Shown piece by piece: positions 1 through 12,079 of a DNA stretch of 64,000 nucleotides (position 1 is its first letter; the number at the start of each line of letters is the position of its first letter). A model generated the notes under the pieces. The model worked only from the letters and a program-made list of their open reading frames with translations, ran no database searches and was not told the DNA's origin. The position numbers and the translations under genes are program-made. Source of the DNA: Lutraria lutraria (taxonomy: Eukaryota > Mollusca > Bivalvia > Venerida > Mactridae); NCBI GenBank assembly GCA_964023205.1, contig OZ026835.1:57501-121500 (forward strand). The letters run 5' to 3'.

Positions 1-1483
1 ACCCTAGTAAGCTCCCTTAACTCAAATAAGACCAAGAGTTAACAAGAGTAATCAAGAGTTAGCTAGAGTAATCAAATACTTACCAGAGTTAGCAAATTTC
101 TCATTAACCCTTACCAGGATTCTTGTTAACTCTCGCCTTTTCAAAACACTAAACTCAACTTAATTACTCTTCAGTAACCTAGCTAAGCACAATACTCAAC
201 CCTAGTAAGCTCCCTTAACTCAAATAAGACCAAGAGTTAACAAGAGTAATCAAGAGTTAGCTAGAGTAATCAAATACTTACCAGAGTTAGCAAATTTCTC
301 ATTAACCCTTACCAGGATTCTTGTTAACTCTCGCCTTTTCAAAAGACTAAACTCAACTTAATTACTCTTCAGTAACCTAGCTAAGCACAATACTCAACCC
401 TAGTAAGCTCCCTTAACTCAAATAAGACCAAGAGTTAACAAGAGTAATCAAGAGTTAGCTAGAGTAATCAAATACTTACCAGAGTTAGCAAATTTCTCAT
501 TAACCCTTACCAGGATTCTTGCTAACTCTCGCCTTTTCAAAAGACTAAACTCAACTTAATTACTCTTCAGTAACCTAGCTAAGCACAATACTCAACCCTA
601 GTAAGCTCCCTTAACTCAAATAAGACCAAGAGTTAACAAGAGTAATCAAGAGTTAGCTAGAGTAATCAAATACTTACCAGAGTTAGCAAATTTCTCATTA
701 ACCCTTACCAGGATTCTTGTTAACTCTCGCCTTTTCAAAAGACTAAACTCAACTTAATTACTCTTCAGTAACCTAGCTAAGCACAATACTCAACCCTAGT
801 AAGCTCCCTTAACTCAAATAAGACCAAGAGTTAACAAGAGTAATCAAGAGTTAGCTAGAGTAATCAAATACTTACCAGAGTTAGCAAATTTCTCATTAAC
901 CCTTACCAGGATTCTTGTTAACTCTCGCCTTTTCAAAAGACTAAACTCAACTTAATTACTCTTCAGTAACCTAGCTAAGCACAATACTCAACCCTAGTAA
1001 GCTCCCTTAACTCAAATAAGACCAAGAGTTAACAAGAGTAATCAAGAGTTAGCTAGAGTAATCAAATACTTACCAGAGTTAGCAAATTTCTCATTAACCC
1101 TTACCAGGATTCTTGTTAACTCTCGCCTTTTCAAAAGACTAAACTCAACTTAATTACTCTTCAGTAACCTAGCTAAGCACAATACTCAACCCTAGTAAGC
1201 TCCCTTAACTCAAATAAGACCAAGAGTTAACAAGAGTAATCAAGAGTTAGCTAGAGTAATCAAATACTTACCAGAGTTAGCAAATTTCTCATTAACCCTT
1301 ACCAGGATTCTTGCTAACTCTCGCCTTTTCAAAAGACTAAACTCAACTTAATTACTCTTCAGTAACCTAGCTAAGCACAATACTCAACCCTAGTAAGCTC
1401 CCTTAACTCAAATAAGACCAAGAGTTAACAAGAGTAATCAAGAGTTAGCTAGAGTAATCAAATACTTACCAGAGTTAGCAAAT
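1..1483. repeat. 198-bp subtelomeric satellite, array 1
   Basis: About 7.5 head-to-tail copies of a 198-bp monomer (a landmark ACCCTAGTAAGCTCCC recurs at 1, 199 and 397). The monomer is rich in short CAAGAGTTA/GAGTAATCAA-like words and its copies are almost identical, differing at a few diagnostic positions such as TTGTTAAC versus TTGCTAAC and AAAACAC versus AAAAGAC. The array is cut by the left edge of the window. At 1484 it passes into diverged, shortened monomers. High copy identity suggests recent homogenisation, as expected near a chromosome end. Confidence 0.95.
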
Positions 1484-2697
1484 CTGGCATCAGTTACCTA
1501 GCTAAGAACAATACTCAAAAACAGTAAGCTCCTTTAACTCAAATAAGACCAAGAGTTAACAAGAGTCATCAAGTGTCAGCTAGGGTAATCAAATACTTAC
1601 CAGAGTTAGCAAATAGGGTTAGCAAATTGGGAAATCTATTTTTAGTAACTTTGATTACCCAAGCTGACTCTATAGATATAGTGGAAGGCTGAGATTGCTT
1701 GCGTATATAGACTTTCAAAGCCTCCAAAGTAAGCTTCTGTACAGTCCATGATACTACATAAGCACAGTACCCAAAAACAGTAAGCCCTTTAACTCAAATA
1801 AGACAAAAAGTTAGCTAGGGTAAGCAAAAGTTACCATTGTTACTATAAATAGATTTATTTCTTTTTAGAACAATGCCTTGTAAATATGTAAATACAAGTC
1901 CACAATTAAGTGGCCCTCCTGCTTTCACACTCGGGACTTGGGACCCGACGATGGCGCAGTTACCACTAACTTACTTACTAACTAACTGCTTTTCAGGTTC
2001 GGGTCCAGCACCCAAATTAATGCATGGCGTGCCGGCTGGCTCCGAAGCTGGCTCTGCCGACAGTCAGACACACCTTTCAAACAATATCAATACTAAACAC
2101 AGCAAATGGCTCACCCAGAACAGCCGTCCAACTGGCCAGGTTCGAGCCCAGCACTGAAATTCATAGGCGGCCAACGGGCCGGCTGGCTGACTGAATGTTT
2201 CTGCCGACAGACAGACCCAGCATTCAAACAATATCAATAATCGATATCCAAAATGGCTCTACGCCCCGTTGCTTAGCTGCCATCCGGCTACCTGGCAGGC
2301 TTCGATCCAACCATGCAACCCGATTGGCTCAAATATTCCAACCGGAAGCCTTCGATTCAAAAATAATCCATCACGTATGGCAGCTTAATACAACAAAATA
2401 AATAAAACTAGCTTACCGTATTTATTTCATATCCAACAATAATCTTTTTAACAATAATTCCGATAAAAACAATAATACCAGCAACACGTCAAAACCCAAC
2501 GAGCTCCAAAACTGAAATGATTCAAATAAACGGTTGAGATGCGCGCGCATACAAATTAGCTCCGCCTTTCATTCTGTTCTATATATAGATATTATTCACC
2601 ATGTGACTGTACCACGTGACTTCTAAATATAGATTGATCACGTGGGGTGGACATGGGGTGGACAACTTGGGGTGGACATCACGTCAAAGTGCCTATA
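1484..2697. other. Subtelomeric spacer, copy A
   Basis: Non-satellite part of the duplicated subtelomeric block. The first 140 bases and a patch near 1758-1830 are diverged copies of the 198-bp monomer. 1930-2330 holds a degenerate repeat of roughly 145 bp (three copies) in which words like GGTTCGGGTCC (1996) and GGTTCGAGCCC (2139) recur. These resemble the RNA polymerase III B box, and TGGCGCAGTTA near 1950 resembles an A box, but no tRNA cloverleaf closes. 2600-2690 has CACGTG motifs and three GGGGTGGACA words just before the telomeric tract. Two short open frames here are not credible genes. Confidence 0.8.
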
Positions 2698-2753
2698 CCC
2701 TAACCCTAACCCCTAACCCTAACCCTAACCCTAACCCTAACCCTAACCCTAAA
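2698..2753. repeat. Interstitial telomeric repeat 1 (CCCTAA)n
   Basis: About nine CCCTAA units, one with an extra C. The strand orientation (CCCTAA reading left to right) is that expected if the chromosome end lies to the left of the window. On its right side the tract runs directly into the middle of a 198-bp monomer (GACTAAACTC), with no spacer. Confidence 0.97.
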
Positions 2754-5700
2754 GACTAAACTCAACTTAATTACTCTTCAGTAACCTAGCTAAGCACAAT
2801 ACTCAACCCTAGTAAGCTCCCTTAACTCAAATAAGACCAAGAGTTAACAAGAGTAATCAAGAGTTAGCTAGAGTAATCAAATACTTACCAGAGTTAGCAA
2901 ATTTCTCATTAACCCTTACCAGGATTCTTGTTAACTCTCGCCTTTTCAAAAGACTAAACTCAACTTAATTACTCTTCAGTAACCTAGCTAAGCACAATAC
3001 TCAACCCTAGTAAGCTCCCTTAACTCAAATAAGACCAAGAGTTAACAAGAGTAATCAAGAGTTAGCTAGAGTAATCAAATACTTACCAGAGTTAGCAAAT
3101 TTCTCATTAACCCTTACCAGGATTCTTGCTAACTCTCGCCTTTTCAAAAGACTAAACTCAACTTAATTACTCTTCAGTAACCTAGCTAAGCACAATACTC
3201 AACCCTAGTAAGCTCCCTTAACTCAAATAAGACCAAGAGTTAACAAGAGTAATCAAGAGTTAGCTAGAGTAATCAAATACTTACCAGAGTTAGCAAATTT
3301 CTCATTAACCCTTACCAGGATTCTTGTTAACTCTCGCCTTTTCAAAAGACTAAACTCAACTTAATTACTCTTCAGTAACCTAGCTAAGCACAATACTCAA
3401 CCCTAGTAAGCTCCCTTAACTCAAATAAGACCAAGAGTTAACAAGAGTAATCAAGAGTTAGCTAGAGTAATCAAATACTTACCAGAGTTAGCAAATTTCT
3501 CATTAACCCTTACCAGGATTCTTGTTAACTCTCGCCTTTTCAAAAGACTAAACTCAACTTAATTACTCTTCAGTAACCTAGCTAAGCACAATACTCAACC
3601 CTAGTAAGCTCCCTTAACTCAAATAAGACCAAGAGTTAACAAGAGTAATCAAGAGTTAGCTAGAGTAATCAAATACTTACCAGAGTTAGCAAATTTCTCA
3701 TTAACCCTTACCAGGATTCTTGCTAACTCTCGCCTTTTCAAAAGACTAAACTCAACTTAATTACTCTTCAGTAACCTAGCTAAGCACAATACTCAACCCT
3801 AGTAAGCTCCCTTAACTCAAATAAGACCAAGAGTTAACAAGAGTAATCAAGAGTTAGCTAGAGTAATCAAATACTTACCAGAGTTAGCAAATTTCTCATT
3901 AACCCTTACCAGGATTCTTGTTAACTCTCGCCTTTTCAAAAGACTAAACTCAACTTAATTACTCTTCAGTAACCTAGCTAAGCACAATACTCAACCCTAG
4001 TAAGCTCCCTTAACTCAAATAAGACCAAGAGTTAACAAGAGTAATCAAGAGTTAGCTAGAGTAATCAAATACTTACCAGAGTTAGCAAATTTCTCATTAA
4101 CCCTTACCAGGATTCTTGTTAACTCTCGCCTTTTCAAAAGACTAAACTCAACTTAATTACTCTTCAGTAACCTAGCTAAGCACAATACTCAACCCTAGTA
4201 AGCTCCCTTAACTCAAATAAGACCAAGAGTTAACAAGAGTAATCAAGAGTTAGCTAGAGTAATCAAATACTTACCAGAGTTAGCAAATTTCTCATTAACC
4301 CTTACCAGGATTCTTGCTAACTCTCGCCTTTTCAAAAGACTAAACTCAACTTAATTACTCTTCAGTAACCTAGCTAAGCACTATACTCAACTCTAGTAAG
4401 CTCCCTTAACTCAAATAAGACCAAGAGTTAACAAGAGTAATCAAGAGTTAGCTAGAGTAATCAAATACTTACCAGAGTTAGCAAATTTCTCATTAACCCT
4501 TACCAGGATTCTTGTTAACTCTCGCCTTTTCAAAAGACTAAACTCAACTTAATTACTCTTCAGTAACCTAGCTAAGCACAATACTCAACCCTAGTAAGCT
4601 CCCTTAACTCAAATAAGACCAAGAGTTAACAAGAGTAATCAAGAGTTAGCTAGAGTAATCAAATACTTACCAGAGTTAGCAAATTTCTCATTAACCCTTA
4701 CCAGGATTCTTGCTAACTCTCGCCTTTTCAAAAGACTAAACTCAACTTAATTACTCTTCAGTAACCTAGCTAAGCACAATACTCAACCCTAGTAAGCTCC
4801 CTTAACTCAAATAAGACCAAGAGTTAACAAGAGTAATCAAGAGTTAGCTAGAGTAATCAAATACTTACCAGAGTTAGCAAATTTCTCATTAACCCTTACC
4901 AGGATTCTTGTTAACTCTCGCCTTTTCAAAACACTAAACTCAACTTAATTACTCTTCAGTAACCTAGCTAAGCACAATACTCAACCCTAGTAAGCTCCCT
5001 TAACTCAAATAAGACCAAGAGTTAACAAGAGTAATCAAGAGTTAGCTAGAGTAATCAAATACTTACCAGAGTTAGCAAATTTCTCATTAACCCTTACCAG
5101 GATTCTTGTTAACTCTCGCCTTTTCAAAAGACTAAACTCAACTTAATTACTCTTCAGTAACCTAGCTAAGCACAATACTCAACCCTAGTAAGCTCCCTTA
5201 ACTCAAATAAGACCAAGAGTTAACAAGAGTAATCAAGAGTTAGCTAGAGTAATCAAATACTTACCAGAGTTAGCAAATTTCTCATTAACCCTTACCAGGA
5301 TTCTTGCTAACTCTCGCCTTTTCAAAAGACTAAACTCAACTTAATTACTCTTCAGTAACCTAGCTAAGCACAATACTCAACCCTAGTAAGCTCCCTTAAC
5401 TCAAATAAGACCAAGAGTTAACAAGAGTAATCAAGAGTTAGCTAGAGTAATCAAATACTTACCAGAGTTAGCAAATTTCTCATTAACCCTTACCAGGATT
5501 CTTGTTAACTCTCGCCTTTTCAAAAGACTAAACTCAACTTAATTACTCTTCAGTAACCTAGCTAAGCACAATACTCAACCCTAGTAAGCTCCCTTAACTC
5601 AAATAAGACCAAGAGTTAACAAGAGTAATCAAGAGTTAGCTAGAGTAATCAAATACTTACCAGAGTTAGCAAATTTCTCATTAACCCTTACCAGGATTCT

Positions 5701-6268
5701 TGCTAACTCTCGCCTTTTCAAAAGACTAAACTCAACTTAATTACTCTTCAGTAACCTAGCTAAGCACAATACTCAACCCTAGTAAGCTCCCTTAACTCAA
5801 ATAAGACCAAGAGTTAACAAGAGTAATCAAGAGTTAGCTAGAGTAATCAAATACTTACCAGAGTTAGCAAATTTCTCATTAACCCTTACCAGGATTCTTG
5901 TTAACTCTCGCCTTTTCAAAAGACTAAACTCAACTTAATTACTCTTCAGTAACCTAGCTAAGCACAATACTCAACCCTAGTAAGCTCCCTTAACTCAAAT
6001 AAGACCAAGAGTTAACAAGAGTAATCAAGAGTTAGCTAGAGTAATCAAATACTTACCAGAGTTAGCAAATTTCTCATTAACCCTTACCAGGATTCTTGCT
6101 AACTCTCGCCTTTTCAAAAGACTAAACTCAACTTAATTACTCTTCAGTAACCTAGCTAAGCACAATACTCAACCCTAGTAAGCTCCCTTAACTCAAATAA
6201 GACCAAGAGTTAACAAGAGTAATCAAGAGTTAGCTAGAGTAATCAAATACTTACCAGAGTTAGCAAAT
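2754..6268. repeat. 198-bp subtelomeric satellite, array 2
   Basis: About 17.8 monomers of the same 198-bp satellite, starting mid-monomer right after the telomeric tract. The TTGTTAAC/TTGCTAAC variant runs T C T T C T T C T C T T C T C T C along the array. The rare AAAACAC variant occurs seven full monomers before the array end, as it also does in array 1, so the ends of the two arrays are paralogous copies. Confidence 0.95.
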
Positions 6269-7483
6269 CTGGCATCAGTTACCTAGCTAAGAACAATACT
6301 CAAAAACAGTAAGCTCCTTTAACTCAAATAAGACCAAGAGTTAACAAGAGTCATCAAGTGTCAGCTAGGGTAATCAAATACTTACCAGAGTTAGCAAATA
6401 GGGTCTATCAAATTGGGAAATCTATTTTTAGTAACTTTGATTACCCAAGCTGACTCTATAGATATAGTGGAAGGCTGAGATTGCTTGCGTATATAGACTT
6501 TCAAAGCCTCCAAAGTAAGCTTCTGTACAGTCCATGATACTACATAAGCACAGTACCCAAAAACAGTAAGCCCTTTAACTCAAATAAGACAAAAAGTTAG
6601 CTAGGGTAAGCAAAAGTTACCATTGTTACTATAAATAGATTTATTTCTTTTTAGAACAATGCCTTGTAAATATGTAAATACAAGTCCACAATTAAGTGGC
6701 CCTCCTGCTTTCACACTCGGGACTTGGGACCCGACGATGGCGCAGTTACCACTAACTTACTTACTAACTAACTGCTTTTCAGGTTCGGGTCCAGCACCCA
6801 AATTAATGCATGGCGTGCCGGCTGGCTCCGAAGCTGGCTCTGCCGACAGTCAGACACACCTTTCAAACAATATCAATACTAAACACAGCAAATGGCTCAC
6901 CCAGAACAGCCGTCCAACTGGCCAGGTTCGAGCCCAGCACTGAAATTCATAGGCGGCCAACGGGCCGGCTGGCTGACTGAATGTTTCTGCCGACAGACAG
7001 ACCCAGCATTCAAACAATATCAATAATCGATATCCAAAATGGCTCTACGCCCCGTTGCTTAGCTGCCATCCGGCTACCTGGCAGGCTTCAATCCAACCAT
7101 GCAACCCGATTGGCTCAAATATTCCAACCGGAAGCCTTCGATTCAAAAATAATCCATCACGTATGGCAGCTTAATACAACAAAATAAATAAAACTAGCTT
7201 ACCGTATTTATTTCATATCCAACAATAATCTTTTTAACAATAATTCCGATAAAAACAATAATACCAGCAACACGTCAAAACCCAACGAGCTCCAAAACTG
7301 AAATGATTCAAATAAACGGTTGAGATGCGCGCGCATACAAATTAGCTCCGCCTTTCATTCTGTTCTATATATAGATATTATTCACCATGTGACTGTACCA
7401 CGTGACTTCTAAATATAGATTGGTCACGTGGGGTGGACATGGGGTGGACAACTTGGGGTGGACATCACGTCAAAGTGCCTATA
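6269..7483. other. Subtelomeric spacer, copy B
   Basis: Nearly identical to 1484-2697 at an offset of 4785-4786 bases. Visible differences are a few bases, for example the stretch after GCAAATAGGGT, one A/G change near 7090 and one near 7423. It carries the same B-box-like words, CACGTG motifs and triple GGGGTGGACA. No gene is supported. Confidence 0.85.
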
Positions 7484-7527
7484 CCCTAACCCTAACCCTA
7501 ACCTAACCCTAAACCCTAACCCTAACC
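7484..7527. repeat. Interstitial telomeric repeat 2 (CCCTAA)n
   Basis: About seven CCCTAA units with one missing C and one extra A, in the same orientation as the first tract. It marks the inner border of the duplicated subtelomeric block; ordinary AT-rich DNA starting with an ACAT run follows. Confidence 0.95.
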
Positions 7528-10500
7528 AATCTACATACATACATACAAACATAAACTGTCAAAAATGAACAAAATTGGACGTAACGTTTTAAACAAAGAA
7601 TCATACACAAGTTGCACAAATATATATCGGTAATGGAGATGAACAGAATTTATCTTTCAACATAAGTAATATTAGAACGTATATTTAATGCAATTTTAAC
7701 ATACGATGATATATTAATTAACTCTGATTTATCAACATTGCTTTACAATTGTAAATATTTATGTACAGAAGGTTTAACATAGTATATTTTTTGGATATAT
7801 TTATGCCTGATTTCAGAATAAAAAGGACATATACACATAAAATGATACTCGTCTTCAATATCATTAGAATTACAATAAATACAGTGTCTTTCATTTCGAG
7901 GTTTGTTAGCATTAGCAAATCTACCTGTTTGTAGACGTCCTTAATTACCAAAATTTCATAAGTGTGTTTAGAAATCGCATCTATAGAACGTCAAGGTCAG
8001 GCGGTATGTATTTGATTTCTTCGTAGTGTGAACATAATTATTGCGTCTGTCAAAAACTTGTATCATCGATGTTATCCTTTTAAAGTGAAATTTACTGATT
8101 GATGAGTATACGCATCTACAGATAGAAGCCGTATAGGCAAAACATTCGTGCATTAATGCTTTACGTCATTGAATGTCATGGAAAATGACACAAACAGTAC
8201 CTATATTGGTTCAAAGACATACAACTGTACAAAACTTTATTGAGAATTAAGGCGTTAAGTCCATGATTATTAATTACATATTATATATACGTGTATACAA
8301 GATAATATAATTAAGACAAATACTTAAGCTATGAAGATAATTCCGATACAAATGTAACACAATATTGCATGATTAAGAATTGTCCCACAAAAATATTTGC
8401 TACAATGGACATGTCTATGATAGTTTAATTTGAATTACATAAATTCTCTAAAACATGCTGCTCTCTTAAGATTTTGAATACAAAAACTGACTATTTTTTT
8501 AGCTTAATATCTTTTTCGGATTACAATAAACTCCTTAGGTTCAAGGTATGTATTAGCATTATGTCTATAATACAGTTTATATGTCATTGATTGTAATGGA
8601 TGTCTAAAAGATGAAGTTTTAACTTAATATTCTAAGTGTAAAGCCTTAGAAATAGAAAATTCCATGTTTATTTAATTTCAAGAGGAAAACTACTTAAATA
8701 CTGGTCAAAATATAAAGATTAGGTTAGAAAATCTGGATAATATTTATCAATGAAATAATTGCTATGATGAAAATATGAAAACCACCAAACTGTATCCCCC
8801 AATAACCAGTCACCAGTTTAACATGAAAAAGATAAATGATTGTGGAAGTACACTCGATGAGTTAATTTATTTCATCTTCATATACACTTAACAAAATTGC
8901 TAATTTGTTACCGTCTACTAAGTACAATGTATATTTTATTTATAGTACAATGTATTACTTATCTTTACGGAAAAGCGTCTAGCACGGCATGTCACATACG
9001 TTGATACATTGCTCATGTATATTTAACTAAATGTTTGTTTTCCTTCATGAATCCCATCCCAAAGTATGTATAAATGATAACTTAGAAATTTTGTTAAGTG
9101 TATTCTAAACATACAAATAAACACAGTCCATTGTCAATGATATTCCCGCTAGAAATGCGCTGATATTTTTTCTATGCATTTCTATGCATTTACATGTACT
9201 TTGTTTTATTGAAACTCAAATACAACATTTATAATATGAGCGCTTATTTTTGTTCTATTGCTTGAGGCTCGTTTCTAGTGGTAACAGCTTAATCAGGGAT
9301 GTAGCTTACTATAGGCCGTGTAGGCCGCGACCTATGCACTCTATGTACATGACAGGGAAACAATACATGGCAAAAACATTTTTGAGGGGCATGTACCAAG
9401 ATCCCCTAGAGTTCGACCTACACTTTTTTTAAACTGCCAAGCTCCGCTCCTGTTAATGTAGTAAATTCTCAATGTTTGTGAATTTATGCATTGTATAAAC
9501 ATTATTTGTCATGTTCAGATCATTTATATACTAAACAAATCTTCCAACGCATTTCTATATTTCTTCATAATTTTCTTCATTTATCATTTCATTCAAATAA
9601 AATTTGCAGAACATATTACACAGCAAGCAATCTAATCAAAACAATGTGTATTGACAAAATTTGTCACATAATTACGCGGCTAATCACCAATAAGCTGTGA
9701 AACGCTCGAGTGCGTGCACGATTCGCACGTGCAAATAAATAAATTAAAATCGATATAAACTCATTCGTTAACGTTTATCTGTCACTTTAACAATTGATTT
9801 TGTGACCAATAGGTCGTAATTATGCCAAGAATCAGCCCCTAAAATCGCGCACGTGCGATTGGTCTACTCCAGGCTGGAGCACCGCAGCTAGCAGTATAGC
9901 AAGGGCTTTAATCTGTAATGTTACTACTATGTGCAATTTATGGAATAAATGGCAGCTTGTTGGTAAGTAAACAAATAAACATGTTAAAGCACGTTTAGCG
10001 AAATGTTTGCCACCAAATACAAATGCAATGCTGTCGGTTTTTTTACTTTTTGAGGGTGGGGTGTGAACAACAAATCGTACATGTAATTGAACAAATATTT
10101 TTATAAATATAGCCCAGAAACCTACAGGAACTTACCATAGCGATTCAGAAGAAATGAAACAAAGTTCCTATGCATTCTATCCGACACCTTATTTGGTCAA
10201 CGCCGAGGAGCCGTTGTCGCGCTCTTGTTATTGCGGTTGGTGGTCATAGCAGATATTTACAGAATTTGTAAAAAATGTGACTTTATAAATCACAGGTGAC
10301 TGACCTAAATTGGATACGATTCGTTGTTGGTTAAGTTTTTTTTTAAGTTTCACTTATGCAACCTGTTAACAGATGAGTGTGTGATATGCATTCATAATAC
10401 CAGTTAATTAATAGTAATATTGAATAAATATTGATCATTATATAGAACAGTGCGTTGAAAGTTTTGTTTAGTATATATTGATTATTCATGACTTTCACGA

Positions 10501-10640
10501 GAGGCAATGAGTCATTGATTAAAAATGAGGGATTCTCTTCTTTGCCTAGCTCATATTTACAACGATTGATTGACAAAAACTAATGTATTTCGATTTCCGG
10601 TCTATTTTTAGTTTTTCCTTCAGGTTAAGGGTGTCCTTAG
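7528..10640. other. Gene-poor AT-rich DNA
   Basis: No gene, RNA or clear repeat is supported here. Open frames are short and of low complexity. 9700-9860 is locally richer in CpG and holds GCACGTGC words (near 9725 and 9850), which may be the old 5' region of the DIRS-like element that follows, but nothing shows this directly. Confidence 0.5.
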
Positions 10641-10649
10641 ATAAGATCC

Positions 10650-11220
10650 TTGTTTAGAACGTCTACATGGAGAGAGTTAACAGAAGTTCATGGGGTATTA
10701 GGTTCAATTTGCCAGAACGTTTCTTATAACAATGTCAAATGGTTCACAGATAAACAGGCTGTTTGCTCTGTAGTTCATAAAGGCTCTATGAAATCTGAGT
10801 TACAGTCCATAACATTGGCTATTTTCCGTATTTGTATGTCTTATTCGATAAGTTTGCAAGTTGAATGGATTCCGAGATCAGAAAACGATGCAGCCGATTA
10901 TTTTTCTAAAATAGTTGAAAGAGATGACTGGGGAATTACTTTTGATGTTTAAAGCATGATTGTCGATATATGGGGTAGCTTAGAGGTTGATTGGTTTGCA
11001 TCGGACCACAATGCAAAACTTTCTGAGTATTACACTAGGTTTTTGGAGTGATAAGTCTGCTGGGGTTGATGCATTTGTATTTAATTGGTCAAAGAAGTTA
11101 TGATTATTTGTACCACCGATACAAATTGCACATAAAGTCATAAGAAAAATGATTGTTGAAAAGGCACAGGGAGTTTTGATAATACCATTTTGGGAAACAG
11201 CCATGACATTGTTTGGTCGT
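10650..11220 (+). pseudogene. DIRS-like retrotransposon RNase H remnant
   Basis: The frame 10650-10952 encodes a piece like the RNase H end of DIRS/Ngaro-type polyproteins, with STWRELTEVHGVL, KWFTDKQAV, VHKGSMK and LQVEWIPRSENDAADYFSK in the order seen in that family. After the stop at 10950 the homology continues in another frame (IWGSLEVDWFASDHNAK from about 10970) and breaks again near 11050, then resumes with VPPIQIAHKVIRKM. Frameshifts and stops make it a dead copy. The reverse transcriptase that should lie upstream is not visible. The tyrosine recombinase at 12080-13050 is probably from the same element. Confidence 0.65.
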
Positions 11221-11682
11221 TATTGTGTCCGAATGGCAGAATAGCTTATTTCGTTAAGGTTTGATTTACCAATTGACAGACATTATTGCACTTGCTGTAA
11301 AAATGGCAAAGGCATTTTCGGTAATAATGATTTAAATTTCAGTATGTTAGTTTTAAAAGTTGTCTGCTGAGTAATTTTCGACATTATATAGGTTTAAGTA
11401 TGAGGCAATGAAAACGAAATGAAACGAAAGTGTTAATGTAAGAATATATGTCCTATCACACAGTGCAAAATTGTGTAGAATTATAACTATGCACGTATTG
11501 GATAGATTAATAGTTCATAATACAAGTAAAGTATTTGTTAAGCAGTATTATATATTAAATATTAATAGCACGTTTTCCTTAGAAAGAGAAGTGCAGGTTT
11601 GATGAATTGTTATATGTATTTATAAAACATAATGTCTTATGTGCCCTATAGCATTATTCTAATTGAAATATAAACAATTTAG

Positions 11683-11960
11683 TACCAACGCAGGAACGTA
11701 ATTTCCTGGTTTTTATAAACCATTATCATATTTTGTGTGCACTGTAGCACCATTATGATTAAAATACCAACGCAGGAAAGTAATTTCCTGGTTTTTAGAC
11801 CATTATCTGATCTTGTGTGCACTGTAGCACTATCATGATAGAAAAACCAACACATGAATGTAATTTCCTGTTTTCTTGGACCATTATCATATCTTATGTG
11901 CACTGTAGCATTATTATGATTGAAATACCAACGCAGGAATTTAATTTCCTGGTTCTATAG
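11683..11960. repeat. About 80-bp tandem repeat inside the DIRS-like element
   Basis: Three and a half copies of a unit of 80-90 bases, each with ACCAACGCAGGAA, a near-palindromic GGAAAGTAATTTCC-like core and TGTGCACTGTAGCA. It sits between the RNase H and tyrosine recombinase remnants. Confidence 0.8.
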
Positions 11961-12079
11961 AGTTGTGTTGTTTTTTGTATTGGTGTAAATCTTGTTGACA
12001 TTGTACATTTTGTCGAATCGATGCGACGTATCAGTTTACTGCATATAGTTATAGCAAACTGATCATTATACATTTATTT

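Noticed and set aside
1..1483. CRISPR-like array
   Set aside because: Contiguous 198-bp monomers without unique spacers in eukaryotic telomeric context; it is a satellite.
1940..2010. tRNA gene
   Set aside because: A- and B-box-like words are present but acceptor and anticodon stems do not pair.
1873..2401. Open frames of 94 and 68 codons in the subtelomeric spacer (again at 6659-7187)
   Set aside because: They are identical only because the whole block is duplicated; low-complexity content, no motif, no promoter or known family.
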